DNA of 64,000 bases, from positions 248,001 through 312,000 of the forward strand of contig NW_020555859.1 in the NCBI RefSeq assembly GCF_003254395.2, given 5' to 3'. The translations under genes and the position numbers were made by a program. Every line of letters starts with the position of its first letter. Positions within the stretch are counted from its first letter, which is position 1. The notes below the pieces were generated by a model. The model was not told the origin of the DNA. It saw nothing but the letters and a program-made list of their open reading frames with translations, and did no database searches. This DNA comes from Apis mellifera. Its lineage: Eukaryota > Arthropoda > Insecta > Hymenoptera > Apidae. Of the stretch, positions 25,401 through 41,717 are shown piece after piece.

Positions 25401-28400
25401 GAATTATTCATCATACTTTTTAATAAAAAATTCTCACTCATTGAGTTGAACTATAATTATAAACAATTTAATTGATTAATTGATATAATTGAAATTATAT
25501 ATTTTGTAACCAATAATTATACAATAGAAATTTTTAATTATACAATAGAAATTTTTAATTTTTATAATAAATCTTGGAATCATCTTCACTTCATACTTAG
25601 CTGATAGCTTTGGATTGATTGATTCGTGATTACAAAATAAAATTATTTTTTTAATTTTTATTTTAAATATCTTTTCCTTATCATTTTATTATTTCATAAT
25701 ACATCAAAAGAAAATTCATTCTAATGTTAATTGCTTCTTCAAATAAAAACCATTTTTTATTTCCTTCAAATTGTTTTCACTCAATATTATGTAATTATTA
25801 TGTTCTTATGTTTTGCTTCTTTTTGCAATATTCAATTTTGCTTTTTATTGTAATAGCATACATAGCTGTCAAATATTTTTGTCTATTTTATCATTTTCTA
25901 AATTCGAATCACTTCAATCAGAACTTAATGAATTTAATGTAATTTTATTTCTTTATTTTTGCTTTATTGGAATTATCTTAATTTCATTATTACTTTTCTC
26001 AAATATGTCAGTATTACTCCCATATTTTTTATTTATAACTACATTTTTTTAATTTATTTTAGAGTATACTATAGTAATTAACTAATTAATTAAGTATCGA
26101 GAAAAATAATTTTGAAAATTGATATTATATTATTATGATAATAATATTTTTTTGTAAATTTTGTTTATGTTGCAAATGCAGAAAATACATTCAAATATAT
26201 TTGAAAATTAAAAATGTTAATAGATATAATGAATATAATAAATATAAAAAATGAAAAAGAGGGATGATCTTTTTTCAATAGAAATAGATGAGAAATTTTC
26301 AATAGATGAGAAATTTCTCTACGATTTAATAACATATCATAATTAATTCTTGAACAACGCTAAATTAAAAAATCAATTTTGGAATTAGTAAATTCGTATC
26401 AATCTGAAATCTTATCTAGACTTATGAAGTGATTTTTTATTATATCTCATAATATTGCAATATATATTTTGCGAATTAAAAAATAATTTCTTCGTACATA
26501 AAAATACATTATAAATAATTTAAAGAAATTTAAAAAATAATGAAATATTAATATTATTTTTCGACAGGATAGTTGAAATTCGATTCATACTTCTATTAAT
26601 AAATTTTGTCTTCACAATAAATACAATATGATATAATGAAAAAAAAAATTTTTTTTTACTTAAAATTAGATAAATCATTTTATGGAAACTCTTTTTAACT
26701 TTTTAACTTTCATCAATTGAAAAATATAAAATCATGTATAAAAAGTTCCAAAAATAATAATCGTAACATATAATTTTCTAATATTTTATATAAAAATATA
26801 TACATATAATATAAGAAAATATAATTCTATCTTCTAAATCTTTAAAATTTGTTTTTTCCATTATCTTATATTTATTAAAAAAAAATTAAATTATTCAACG
26901 ATAAAAAAAAGAACATATAATTAGTAAATATTTAATTTTATAAATTTTATATATTATATTTTTATATTATATATTTTATATAAATATTTTTACTCTAAAA
27001 TATATCTTCTAAAATATTCTTATCTTAAAATATTTTTATTCTTATAAAATAAGTTTATTTCTATGCTTTTGATTGTATTTTCTATAACAATAAAAAAAGA
27101 TTTATTTATGAAGTGCAATAACAAGCAAAAATATAAGCACTTAACTCTATATTCTTTAAATGATTGGCATTATTATATTATACATTAAATATTGGGTTGG
27201 CAACTAAGTAATTACGGATTTTTTTTAGAAAATCAAAGACAATTTTTTCATGGAACTAAATACTTTATTCTGTAATGTGTTGCCCATTTTGATCAATGAC
27301 CTTTTGCCATCTTTCAGGCAGCATCATAATCCCACGTTTATAAAACTTCTAGTTTTTATTAGCAAAAAACTGAATCAGGTACGATTTAATATCATCATCA
27401 TTATTGAAATTTTTACCATTCAAGGAGTTTTGTAAAGATCGAAACAAAAAGTAATCAGGTGCAAGGTCAGGACTATATGGTGGATGTAGCAAAACATCCC
27501 AACCAAACTCCAATAATTTTTGCCGAATGGCCAAAGATGTGTGTGGCCTTGCATTGTCATGATGGAATACAACACCTTTTCGATTTGTCAATTCGGGCCG
27601 CTTTTCTTCAACTGCATTGTTTAATTTCGTTAGTTGTTCAATGTAGACAACAGAATTAATCGTTCGGTTGGATGGTAAGAGTTTTTGAACTCTTAGACAA
27701 TTCCTTTGTAATCCCACCAAACTAATAACAAAACCTTCTTTTGATGAATACCAGCTTTTGATATTGAGCTGGTTCACGTGGCCTGCTCCACGATCTTTTC
27801 CGCTTGATATTGTTGTAAACAACCCATTTTTCGCTAGTTATCAGTCGTTTTAAAAATGGATCATTTTCATTACGTTTCTTTAGCAAATCGCAGCTGTTGT
27901 TGCGTTAAATGCTTTTCTTTCAGTTCATGAGGAACCCATGTATCGAGTTTTTGAACATAGCCAAGTTGTTTTAAGTGGTTTTCAATGCACGTATGTGATA
28001 CATGAAGCTTCTCTGCAATCTCACGAGTTGTACTGTGACGATCCGAATCGATTATTGCTTTGATTAAGTCGTCATCAATTTCAACTGAAATCCGCAATTA
28101 CTTAGTTGCCAATCCAATAATAAAATACAAAAGATTGAAATTACTTAAATATTTTACATAAAATGAAATACTTTGACTTTTATGTACTGAAAATAAAAAA
28201 TCTATTGTTCTAATAAGATTTTCAAAATTAATGTATATTTAATTTATAAGACTTTTGAAACATATTGTAAATTTAAATTATTAAAGTGTCAAATAAATGA
28301 AAAATAAATGATATTTGTCTAAAATAGAAATAAAATATAGAATATATTATAATAAAAAAATAATTTTTAATATCATAAACTACTTAAAAACGGAATTAAC

Positions 28401-31400
28401 AATAAAAAGATATTAAAATCAATACTTAATTTTTATAAAAAATTACTATCTCAATTATTTTATTATAAATTTTTTAAGTATCGGAATATTTTTCTAATAT
28501 GAAAAATGTTGCATTTTTATTTAATTTTTAATATTCTATTAGTTATTATATATTTATAAATTACAATAAATTCTTTATCGAAAAAAATCAAGTTTAAGTT
28601 CATTTTTTCCATAATTAATAAAGATATAGATCATTAAATATTATATAATACGTTAGTATTCGAATATTTTTAAAAATTATAAATCTATTTATCAACTTAC
28701 AATATTTTTTAAAAATTTCTAATAAGAAAGATAGAAACTTTAAAAATTTATAAATTATTTTATCTTTGTATGTTGTTTCTTTATCTTTATATTTTTCATT
28801 ATTACATAAAAATAAAATATCTCGTTATTAAAGTAAAATAAAGCATAAAGTATTACAAATTGTTTTCTCTGAAATTAATTGCAGATATTTATATATCTAT
28901 TTTTTTAAATAATTTTTAAGAGCTAATAATAAAATGAAACAATTTTTCGAAATAATTTTATACTCAAAATTTTTTCCTCAATTTTTTTAAATGAATATTA
29001 ATATATTTAATTATAAGTAACTACCAATAACTTAACAAACTTAAATAATATTTATTTTATTAAAAAAATTTTTTTGTTAACATTTACAATCAAAAATATT
29101 CTACATAAAATAAAAAGAAAAGAATTTTTCAATTTTGATTATTCAAAATTCAATGAAGTCTTGGAATAATTCCTTTCATATTAATGATCTTATGAATGGA
29201 AGAAAATATTCACTTAAAAAATAAAACTGTTTGAAAAAAATTATTTGAAAGCAAAATTTGAAAAAATTTGAAAAAAGTGAATCCTTTTTTTTTCCCGGAA
29301 GAAACTATCTTTATGAGAAAATAATGAGAATATTATTATGAAATTATTGTGTAATTATTGTGTAATTATTATTGTGTAATTATTGATCAAAAATGATAAA
29401 ATCATTCAATAGCGAAATACTTACTAGTTTTCAAAGAAATTGTTTCAACAAAGTAAAATCAACAACTTTACTATATGATATCTTAATAATTATAATTACA
29501 GATATTATGTTTTATAGATATAAGAATTATATCTCAATATTATGTCAATATTGTGTTAATAATTGTCTAATATAAATCGCATACATCTTTCACAGAATTT
29601 AAAATACAACTTCATTACAAATAAATTAGTGAAATAAATCAATTAATAAAGTTTTTACAAGCAATTCGTTTATTTTTCTAATATTGAAATTATTTTAAAA
29701 ATAATTTTTTTTCTTTTTTAAATTAAATTAAAAAAAAATTTTTTAATTAAAAATATAAAAAAAATTGTTTTAAATTTAAGATTATTATAATTAAATAATA
29801 TTTATATTCTCATTTATATTAACTAGTAATGAGAACTCAAAAAATAAATTAGAGTACAAGAAATTTAGAGTACAAGAAGTCTACGACTTAAAAATTAAAA
29901 AAATAATTAGAACAATTTTATTGCAAATTTTATTGCAAAAAGAATCCGTAAATTCTAAATTAAAACAAATTAGAAAAAAAACAAAAATATATTATATAAT
30001 TGTAAAATAGTAATTTTAATTAAATTGCTTTAATAACTGTAATATAATTTTTTCATATAATTTTTACTAGTAATCAATCAAAAGTCATTCATCTAAATCT
30101 AAATGCATTGTTTAATTTGTCGACGTATCGAATGAATTTCAATAACTTTGATTGATCACAGCTATTGGAAATCATGTCAATATATTAAAAATTCTATATT
30201 AAAAAAGATTACGATTCGTAAAATGAAATTGTGACCTGTAATTATTATTTCAAAATTAAATAAATTTATACAATGAGATGATTCTCGTAGAAATTCGAAC
30301 GATGAGATTATGTTCATTCTAATTAGCTATTAAATTTTTTTATCAAAATTTGCTTATAACAATGCAATAATTATTACAAATTTGTATGAAATTAATGATT
30401 AATTATAATCAAATTTGATTAATCACTAATAGAAAAAGACATCAATCAATCAAATCAAACTTACATAATAACCCAATCAAAAATCATTTGTATTTTGCAA
30501 AAATAACTATTACATTCAAGCATATGATAGATTTTTAAAATTATCAATCAAGAATAAGATATAATCTAAACTTTTAAATTATGCATTATGTTTTGAACAT
30601 AATTATAGCAATTGTTCTTTCAGCAAATGCAAAAAGTATCATAATAAATATAATTTCATTATATAGCAAAATACAAATAAGTAGCATCTATTAGCAAGTA
30701 TATTATTCATTAATTTCAAAAAATTAAAATGATACTTGTATTTAGTATATAAGCAAACATGTTAACAAAGTTTTTGCTTAATAGTGCACATTTTAATTGA
30801 TAACGATCAAATAATTATGCAAATATTTGCTTAATTCAACATCTCAAATCAATCTCATCATGAAAAGATTATTATCATGAAAAAATTTACAAATATAGAA
30901 GATCGACATTCTTCCAGATGATTTTTATCAAATTTAGATTTATCTACAGATTTACTCACATGTCAATATAATAAAAACGATAATATTACATCAAATCATT
31001 TTATAATCATTATATAATTTTGCAAATTTCAACATATCTCTATAATTCGGACTTTTTTACAAATTCCGAATTTCGCCATTAATCAATTCAAAATATCGGA
31101 CAAATAGTAAATATTAAATGCATTATTAAACTCAAAAATATTTTATAAATTATTATATCTTTCTTCAGCATTACAAAAGACCGTTTTTTTATACTGGATC
31201 ATATCCGATTCAATTATCTTTTTTATCTTTTTTATCAAAACGCGAAATATTATCAAAAACTTTATTAAAAATAATTATTAAAATTTTGGGAAATTAAATT
31301 TTTCTAGTAGTTAAGTTTTTCTAATAGTCATTTATCAAAACATAAGCTATTTTGCAAAACTTATTTTTAAGAGTATATATGACATGATATATAAGAATAT

Positions 31401-33471
31401 TATGTTGTCCAATTTGTTTTAATTGAAAAAGGAATTAAAATAATCATACAATACATCAACGAATATAGGCGTTATTAAATAAAGGCGCTATTAATAAGAT
31501 GCTTTAAAACAGAAATATTCAAATTTTTTAAAATACAAATTATTAAACCATATCACAAATATTTTAAATATGCATTGCATTGAACGCGAATTTATTATTT
31601 ATTATTATTTATTGTCATCATGCATACTCAAACTATTTCGTTATCAAATTTTAAAAAATATTCAACGTTTTGACGAAGATTCACAAGAATACATATTTAA
31701 GATATTAAATTAGACTAGTAACCAGTCTCACGATTGAGAAATTTCTTTTCTTTAATAGTTCGATTCCTACAATTTCGTTTTAAATATTGATATACAGATA
31801 CAATGTACAGATATATGTATATTACATCTCAACGGTTTAATTTTTATTAAAAAATTATTTGATGCAATTTTCACAAAATTTATATGTGTATATAAATTAA
31901 ATATTGTGACTTATAATATAGTTTTCGTATCATTCTTTGTGATTTGAGCATTAATCATTTAACCATAAATCATATCCATAATTTCAAAGGACAATTATAT
32001 TGCAAAAGACAATTAAACTACATAATCTACATAAAATAATGCGAAACATTTATTAAACCAGATAATTTATGATTGTATTATTGTAATACTTACAACGAAT
32101 ATTAAATTTGCGATATTTTGTTAAATATATAATGTAATATCAATAGAAATGAATTTAGGATTAATCTTTTATCTTTATTATTAATCTCATTAATCTTTTG
32201 TCATTTCCACATTGTATATGTGAATTCAATATTTCATATTTTTATTACGTCTTATGTTTTATTGTATTTTTATTATGTTTATATTTGTACGTTTCATATA
32301 ATATTATTCTTTAAAAAATTAACGGTAAACATATCAAAAATGAAAAAAAAAATTCAAAAATTATAAAAATAAAAAATAGAATTACATGTTGATTTTGTAA
32401 AACAATTTTGTAAAACAAACATGAAATTCTTTTAACGATGTAAATATTGTATCAATATAAATTTTTGCAAAAGTAGAAATTTCAGAATAGAGATAAGCTT
32501 TTCGGCAACAATTTAAAAAATAAAACAATCTCAACAAATTATTCAGATATATTTAGACTATTCATAAAGAATCTATATCGAACAATGATCATATATCGCG
32601 AAGAATCGATCAGTTGATTTTTACATTAGTCGTAAAGTATAAAATCAAAAATATTCTTTCCCTTTTTTTCTTTTACAAACAATGAAGTCGCAAAAAAGCG
32701 TTAAGAAAAATTAAAGATTCGTAAAGAGACAGTGATTAAAAAGCAATAAATAAATTGTCAATAAATAATTTCATCAATATTTTTGTTATTATATTATATC
32801 TTGATCATCTTTAATTATATTTAATTGTAATGAAGTGCATATTGAATTGTACAATTAAAGTAAAATGATTTGGTTTATAAAATAAGACAAAACAAGACAA
32901 AACGCTGTCAATTATAGAATATACAGATAATAATAAAAGAGAAAGAAAAAAACTTCATACAAAAAACTGAAATATCACTGATATAATTTTTATTATAAAT
33001 TTATAAATTTAAAAAAAAAAGAGCTATTGAAGATTTTATATTTTATATCTGCTTTGCTATTAAACAAAGCTATTAATAGATAGATAAAATTATGTTTATA
33101 TTTTAAAGTGAGCGAGAATTAGTTATTGGAATTTTAAAGTCATCATGATATACATTCGAGATAACTATATGATATAACAAAATTTTCAAGATCTCCAAAA
33201 ATTAATGGAAAAAAAACAAAAGAATTTGTAAAAAGATATAGAACAATAGAATATATTAAAGTTAGATTTATTTATAAATACATTTAGAAATTAATATTTT
33301 TAATTATTTATAAATTTCAAAATTCTTGAAAAATATCATATATAAAAATAAAGTTTCGAATATTCTTAAATCACAATGTAATATATGAATGATTCATTGA
33401 ATAATATATGAATCATAAGTAAAAATAAATAAAAAGAAAATAGAAAAAATATTAGAAATGCCTGGAAGAAC

Positions 33472-33523
<52 letters not shown>

Positions 33524-36500
33524 TAATATAATCTCCTTTATTAAAAAAAAAAACATAAAAAAAACATATGAAAATAACGAATAAAAAAAATTTAAAAAGA
33601 AATTAAAAAAAAAATAAATTCTCAAAGCAAATAAGAAGATGATTATGATGAAAGTAATGATAAAAATTATTTATAGTATTAGAAAGAGAATTTAGATAAT
33701 TTGAGAAATAAATAAAATGTAATTCAGTACATTAAAAAGTTTATGTAATTTAGAGAATAATTTAAATTTAATTACTTTGTATTTGTTGATTAGATTAGAA
33801 GATATATATTTTTAATCTGTAATCATTAATATCGATATGAACTAGTTTTACAGATGAGTGAATTTTTATATGTAATAATTGTAGTATGTAGCATTTGTTA
33901 GTACTATGCTGTTAGTATTATGCTATGTAATTTGATATTTCTTGTTTAATGATATAGTATATAATATAGTATAGTATAGTATAATAATATAGTATTATTA
34001 TGTATTATGTCATTAAAGACATATCATAGAACATATTATATTATATATATTATGAAAAATTTTTAATTGAAATCTTTAAGATTTTAATATTCAATGTTAT
34101 TAGTCTCATAATTGAATTCCATAAGACAGATTTTAGAATAATCTTGTATATCAGTAGTTTGTTTTTTAGTGTAATTTAGAATGTTTTTTTAATACAGCTT
34201 TTTCACTTTTATCTTAAATTGTCTTAACATTGCTCATTTTGTTTGAAATTTTTTTTTTATATAATATCGAATATCGAAGTTAATAATATGAATTAGTAAT
34301 ATGATACTTTTCTTGAGAAGCATTTTGATTATTTTGTTTGTCATAACCATAAGCTTTTTTCTTAATTTATCGTTAGTTTCATCAAATATGAATAATTTGA
34401 CAGGTGAAAAAAATGTAAGGAGTTTATAAATACTCTTAAATTTCAAATTTTGTTGCTTGAGAATTTGGAAGAGAAAATGAATTTAGATACTTTATTAAAA
34501 AAAAATGCTGAATGCAATCTCTTTTTAAAAACTTCTAATCCAGCATCCCTGCTCATTCTAAATAGATGGATTCTTTATTTGTAATTTTATCATCCTTTTA
34601 GTTGCCTTTCCAAGGGAATAGTAGATATTAGTCAATTTAGTTGATATTAGAATGTTTAAATATTCGCTGAAAAATTCATTTTTATGCGCTGCTAATAATT
34701 GTGTGAGTTTCCTGATTCTATTCAATAATCTTTATTAGGAGATTTAGTATTTTACCATGTTCTTCTTAATATATTCTTATCAACAATTTGTTCTATAATG
34801 AATTCTGGATAATTAGCACAAATATACTGAATTGCTGCAGGAATCTTAGATTTGGTTATTTCTATGATTTGTAAAATTATTGCTTCCTCTATGTCATTTT
34901 TAATGAAAAGTGAGCAATAAATATTAATAATTTAACAAAACAATATCTAGTTATTTTGTGATCTATGATAATCATTTTTCAACTTATTGATATATTTATG
35001 ATCACATTGAATAGTGAATAATCAAACAAAAAATCAATATTAGAATATACTTATATATAATGAGATGAGAGACTTTTGATAATATAGAAATCTAATAAAT
35101 CTAATATTTTATTATTTTATTATTAGATTGTGTATTTATATATTCTAGGATTATTTGTTAATAAACTTTGTGAATGTTTTTGGATTTATAATTATTAAAT
35201 TCCAAAAATCATTTTTTGTGTTGAAATCACTTCATGCTAATGAAGTTGATAAATTTATTATACAAACTTAGAAAGAAGCTATCTTCTTTAGATATTGTAT
35301 GTTTAATAATATATAATAATAGAATTATGTCAGTTCTGTAATACTATATTTTTTGATTGCAGATAATTGTGATTGTAAATTGGAAGTACATGATGTTTTA
35401 CACTAGATTTAATTATTACAACAGTCCCACTATGTGCTCTATTGCTCGACACTGTGTATACATGTTATTCTTACATGCTATTCTAATTTGCATATGTGGT
35501 ATATTTAAAATATTATACTTAAAATAGTCTTATTAACTTGTCTTATCTATTGTATATATATTCACATTACACAAGAACTTTCTTACATATTTCGTGTGTT
35601 GCGATAGCTAATACAACATACTGATGTTAATGTTAAAATAATTTTATTAAAATAATTTTTTTTCATTAATTTTCAATCAAATAAAATTTTATTAATTATT
35701 TATCAATATTTATCAATTACCTAATTTTTTTAATTTTCTTTTTTAGTTTAGTTTTTTAGTTTATATTCAATGTTATAATATTATAGGTCATTGGAGACAC
35801 TTTAACTTTATCACATTGAAGATATCTAGTCTTATTTAAAAAAAACTTAAATCATAAAAATAATCTTAAAATTAAAAAAATTTTTTGTCTATTATCACAT
35901 TTACTCTTTTGAATAATTTTTTCAAAAATAAGCTAAATATGTAAAATACTAAAATTATATTCTATAAATAAATTGAGAAAGAAAAAAAATAATTTGATAT
36001 AAATAATATATAATATAATATTTGATATAAATAATATATAATAAAATAATGGTTTTTTTACATAGAAAAGAAGTTAATATAAACTCGTATAATTAATATT
36101 CTTCAAACATTTAATGATGTTTATTAAATTTGATCAATGAAACAAATTGAGTAATGAAATATATTGAATGATATTTTAAATTATAATATATATATAGTGG
36201 AATTTCTATAATTTGCCTTTATATTTGCCTCAAATATTCATTATATTTTTTCGGTAAAAAAAATGCTTCAATTTTTGTTAAAAAATATAACCAGTTTATT
36301 ACCAGAAATTATTCTTCTTATTTGCTTATTTTCTGCCTTCACAATTTCTGAATAAATTTTTTTTAAATTTCAAATTTAAATTTTTATTTGTTAATTCGAT
36401 TCGATACTGAAAATTAGTTATTATTTTTTAGAAAATAAAATAGAAAAAATTAATATTATATTAATTTAATTCGATATTTGTCCTTTTTTCAATTTTTTAT

Positions 36501-39500
36501 AAATTAATTTTTATGTAAATTTGTGAATGATATATTTGTTTTTTCATTATGAAAAATCTCATTCATAACATCACATAAATTAAATATTCCATTACAAACA
36601 TTTTCAATTCATTCAAATGACATTACAACGAAATTTCATTTTCCGTGCGAAAGAATTAATAACATATAATATAATATATATATATAGAAATATAATAATA
36701 TAGAAAAAATTTAATGTATTAAAAAAGTTATTTCCTTGTTTTTATTGATATCAGAATGAATAGTAATAACAATATGAAAATATTTTAATATAAATATATT
36801 AATTACAAAAATATTCAATAAAAAACATAAAATTTCATCTAAAAATTTAAATGATCTTTATAGATCTCTTTAACATTATCTTAAAGTTAAATAATTATAA
36901 TGATATATTTTTTGATATAATTTTTATTTGAAATATATTTTTTTATTTTTGATATAAAAATAATCTTAATCTTGATATAATCTAAAAATAAACACTTAAA
37001 ACATTGTATATTTATACACTATATTTTTTATTGTTATTACTTTTTCCATATTTATCATAAATATATAAGATATTAATACATTCGTGATATTTTTAAAAGA
37101 TTAATTCTAAAAATTTATTTATTTTAAATTTATAAGCAATTAAAATTTGATGAAATGAAATAATGTAATAAAATAAGACTGCTATGTCTCTCTTCATCAT
37201 ATCACCATTTCATTCTATCTGCCTCTTTCATTTGACACAAATTTGAATTGCACATAACTTAATGCATTGTTAACTAATGACTAAATATGTTTAATATAAA
37301 TTTTAAACTTTATATATAATATATAACAATGAAAATCTGAAAATTCTCGTGATCTGTTTACAATGGTAAATTATTAAATAAAAAATAATAATAATAAACA
37401 AAAATTGATAAATCGGTTTCATCGATATTTTTATATATCAAATATTTTATTTGATTATTCGAATTCTCCAAAGATAATAAATATATATATATTAAATTTG
37501 ATTGGATTTTCAAAGTATTTATATGTATATAAATTTATTATATATATTATTATATGTATTATATTAATAAATAATTACAATAATAAATAATTAAATTAAT
37601 AAAAATAATTAATCTCTAATAATAATAAAGATAAATAATATGTTATTACTTACAGGTTTGATAATACTTTCCAAAAAATGTTTGGTTGCTATATATACTT
37701 CATCTATAACTATTTCACCATGTTGTATGTCCTATAAAAAAAAAAAGAAATAATATATGAAAAATATTTTAATAATAATTTTATTCTAAATTAAATAATG
37801 TATAAAGCCAATTATTCCAGTATGAAATATTTTTTTATATACATATATATTTATTTTTATATATTTATTTTATATTATATTATATTTTATATTATATTTT
37901 ATATTATATTATATATTTATTTTATTTACAAAAAAATTTTTATAAAAATTTAAATATTATAAATTTGTAATATATATAAATATAGATAGATAAAATTTAT
38001 AAAATTTTATATTCTTTCATCTAACAAATTTAATGTATAATGAAATTATATTCATAATATTTTCATAATATTTATAATAGATATATTATATATATATATG
38101 TATAATATTATATTCGTTTAATATGCATATTATATTAAATTTTTGATAAGAAAAAAAAAAATATAAATAAAAAATTTAATTTTATTTATAGATTTTTATT
38201 TAAAAAGAAAAAAGAAACAAAATTTATTACTTTTCATAATTAATTAATATTTTCATTAAATTAAATATTAATAACCATATTATTAACTGAAAAAACATTT
38301 CAATTAACATTAGCTAAAATTATAATATTGTCATTAGCAAAATTACATTAAATATGTAAATAATAAACTTTAATTAAAATTTATTACTTATTTCAAAAAT
38401 AAGTAAAGATGTAAAATCATAATTTTTTTGAGTTTTACATTTTGTAAATTAATTGATAAAAATAAATTAATCATTCAATAAAATATATAAAAATAAAACA
38501 AAAATACATTTTACAAACAATTTTAAATGCTAATGTAACACAGGTTATATATTTATATAATTTTAACTAATATCATATAATTAATGGTTTATGTATGTAT
38601 ATATTAATTATTCCACAATAATACAGAATAACATTTGTAGTCAAACAAAATATATTAATAAAAAAAAAAGGACAATAATTACAAATGTATTTTGTAATTA
38701 CTATGTATTTTTATATTTGTAATAAAATAATATAATGATATAATATTAAATTTAAAGTAAATAAATTTAAATATTTTAATTTTTATATTAACTAATAATA
38801 TATATTATAAAAATATTATATTAACTTATTAATATGTTTTAATATTATATATAATTTATTAATCATATTACAATCTGAATTGAATGTAAATTAAAACATT
38901 AATTTAAATTTATCAAATATTTAATATATTTACTTAACAGATACTTAAGAAAACAAATTTATAAACTGAATATATTTTTTTTTCTTTTAAAAATCAAAAT
39001 TTTTATTTATAATTATTTCTAATTTTTCGTACATTATACGAATTCTTTTTCTATTTTCTCTTAATTTTCATGTTAGAAAATCTTTTATATGTTTATAAGA
39101 GATTAATAATTAATAATGATTATGATTATGATTATGATAATAAATCTAATATTAAATTTGTTTTTCTAAAATTATAGATTGACTATTGATATGATTTTTT
39201 ATTAAATTAAATAATACATTGAAACAATAATTTAACTCATAAAAAATTTTTATTAAATTTGATAATTATTTAAATAAAAAAAAATTAATATATTAATATA
39301 TTCTAAAAAAAATATCATGGAAATGAACATTTATATTATAGAATATTAATTTTTATTTCAATTAATTTCAAAAAATGCTACATTAATAAAATTAATAAAA
39401 CAGAAATAATAATGATAATAATAGTGATAATTTTAATAGAAAAATATAAATCTGCATTTCCATAATTTCGTTTCGCATAAATTCCATATTATAATTTACA

Positions 39501-41686
39501 ATGATAAAAAAAAATCTTTTATTTTAATTATTTTGTTGAATTTAAAATTACTTACCACAGTTGCAAGAGATGGACTTAAATCCAAATTAAACACCATCCT
39601 GTACTTATGAGCCAAAAATATTATTGAAGTTGTAGAAGTCACTTTATATAGATATTGGTGACTTGTTTCAGAAGACCAAGATTCAGGTTTATTTTTTGGT
39701 AACACAGATACAGTTTCTAACTCTGCAGCTTCCTTAGTTTTGAAATTTGAACATTGAATACTTATTACAGTATCTAAATGTTCTAACATCCACTGTGCCC
39801 TTACATTTCGGGATATAGGAAATCCTTTTTTCATTAATAAGAAAACAGTATCTGCTTCTAAAATAACATTTTCCTGTAAAATGATATTAATAATATATAT
39901 AATAATATATTATATAATATATAAAATAAAAAATTACTATTGCTTTAATCATTTTACTATTATTTTAAATATCTGTTTTCCTAAAAACAAGTTGAAACTT
40001 AAAAAAAAAGAAAAAATACAGATTATTCCTGAAATATCTTTGAAGGATCAATCAAGAGATCAAAAATTAATATATAAAAATGTCAATTAAAAGTTATTTA
40101 TTAAATTATAAGCAATTGAAATTTTCATGAGAGATATAAAGAGAATAAGATTACATTGTTTCTGTTATATCATTATTTCATTTTGATTCAGTCTTTTTAT
40201 CGAATGGCGTATCTATATTGGTATTCACGAATAATTCATGATACATAATCAATTATATAAACATTTCAGCGAATTACAAACAAATCATAATAAACAATGA
40301 CTAATATTAGAAGATGATACATCGAAAAATCTGTTCGTGACCGTTCAAAACCGTATATAAAACGTATTTTGTTTAATAAACTTTTTATATCATTTTCACG
40401 AATTCGGCAATTGTGAGCTTAAAAGTTCTAATTTAAATAATATTCTGTTAGCAAATTATAATTAATTTATGAACACCTCACGAATAGTTTTAATCAATTT
40501 AATCAATATAGTTTAAATTGTTTATAATAAATAATAAATTATAAATAATAATAAATTGTTTTAATAAATAAGCTTCGACATTCTTATATACAAATTTTTA
40601 TATTTGTTTTAAATTCTAAAATATATTGACTCTTAAATATATTAATGTCTTTTACCATAATAAAAATACAATATGTCTAAAAAAATAATTATTATTTTTA
40701 TAATTTTGGATATTAAAAAATAAGTATTATTTTGATAAATTTCGTTACAATATTGAAAAAATATTTAAAATTAATACAATAAAAAATATTTCATTTTTCA
40801 ATTAATACATTTTATTTTAGAAATAATAATTAAACTGCATATTAATTAAACAGAAAATGATAGGGAATTCTGAAAGAAATATATATTATTATTTTTCTAA
40901 TTATTTTTCTATTATTTTTCTAATAAATACAATATATTCGGTTTTATTATATCTTATAACATTAAAATTTTTATATAAATAAATATAAATTTATTTTAAA
41001 TACAAATTTTTAAAACAATTAAATCTTAAATAGAAATTTATATTATTAAAATAGATATTTTTATAAAATTTGAATATACAAAAATTTATTAAATCTATAT
41101 AAAATATAGATAAATTTGCACATTATATACAAAAAATATTCAAAATATAATACATATCATTATATTTGAAAAATAAAAAAAATACTATTTAACTATTTAA
41201 ATTCTGTTTTTTTATTTATATTTATAAAAATTTTATTTTGCATAAAAATAAAATTTAATGCTTTTATTATATTTTTATAAACTATATAATAAAATAGCAC
41301 TATTTATTCTATTATATTTTAATATTACTCTTGAAAATATAAAAAGTAAAGTAAGATAAATGATAATGCAATAATGAAATAACACAAGTAAAGAATGCAC
41401 AAGCAATACTTTATTTACTTTATAATTTTTTATTTATATTATTATATTATTATTATATTATATTCTAAAAAAATTGTAAAAAATAAGTTTTTAGAAGATT
41501 TTATCATCTTTTCATTTTCACTTCTTCAAAGTTTTTCTTCAAAAAATATTTTTGATAAAAACTAAAAAAATTATTCAAAAAATTTAGAACAAAAATTTTT
41601 TTTCCTCAAAAGTAATTAATATCTTTATGGGTTTTTGAAAAAATAAATTATAATATTTATTTATTTTGGTCATCCACATATACACG

Positions 41687-41717
<31 letters not shown>

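Larger units (their letters stand above)
14034..37653 (-). other. SZT2 intron 3, 23.6 kb
   Basis: The largest intron in the window. It carries a mariner element at 27192-28117 and a zone from about 14.2 to 22.8 kb that is less AT-rich and full of decayed repeats. Small isolated reading frames occur in it (for example 15927-16202 and 22527-22775) but none resembles a known gene. From about 28.2 to 37.6 kb I see only AT-rich unique-looking DNA with short repeats. Confidence 0.7.

Noticed and set aside
25540..25960. Second piggyBac-like relic on the minus strand
   Set aside because: An acidic-looking stretch (SDSNLENDKIDKN) is present, but stops are as frequent as expected by chance and no inverted repeats were found around it.
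25724..26052. Overlapping plus-strand frames of 72 and 79 codons, membrane-protein-like
   Set aside because: T-rich strand yields Phe/Leu/Ile codons and few stops by chance. Two overlapping frames of similar length argue against a gene. The antisense strand has stops throughout.
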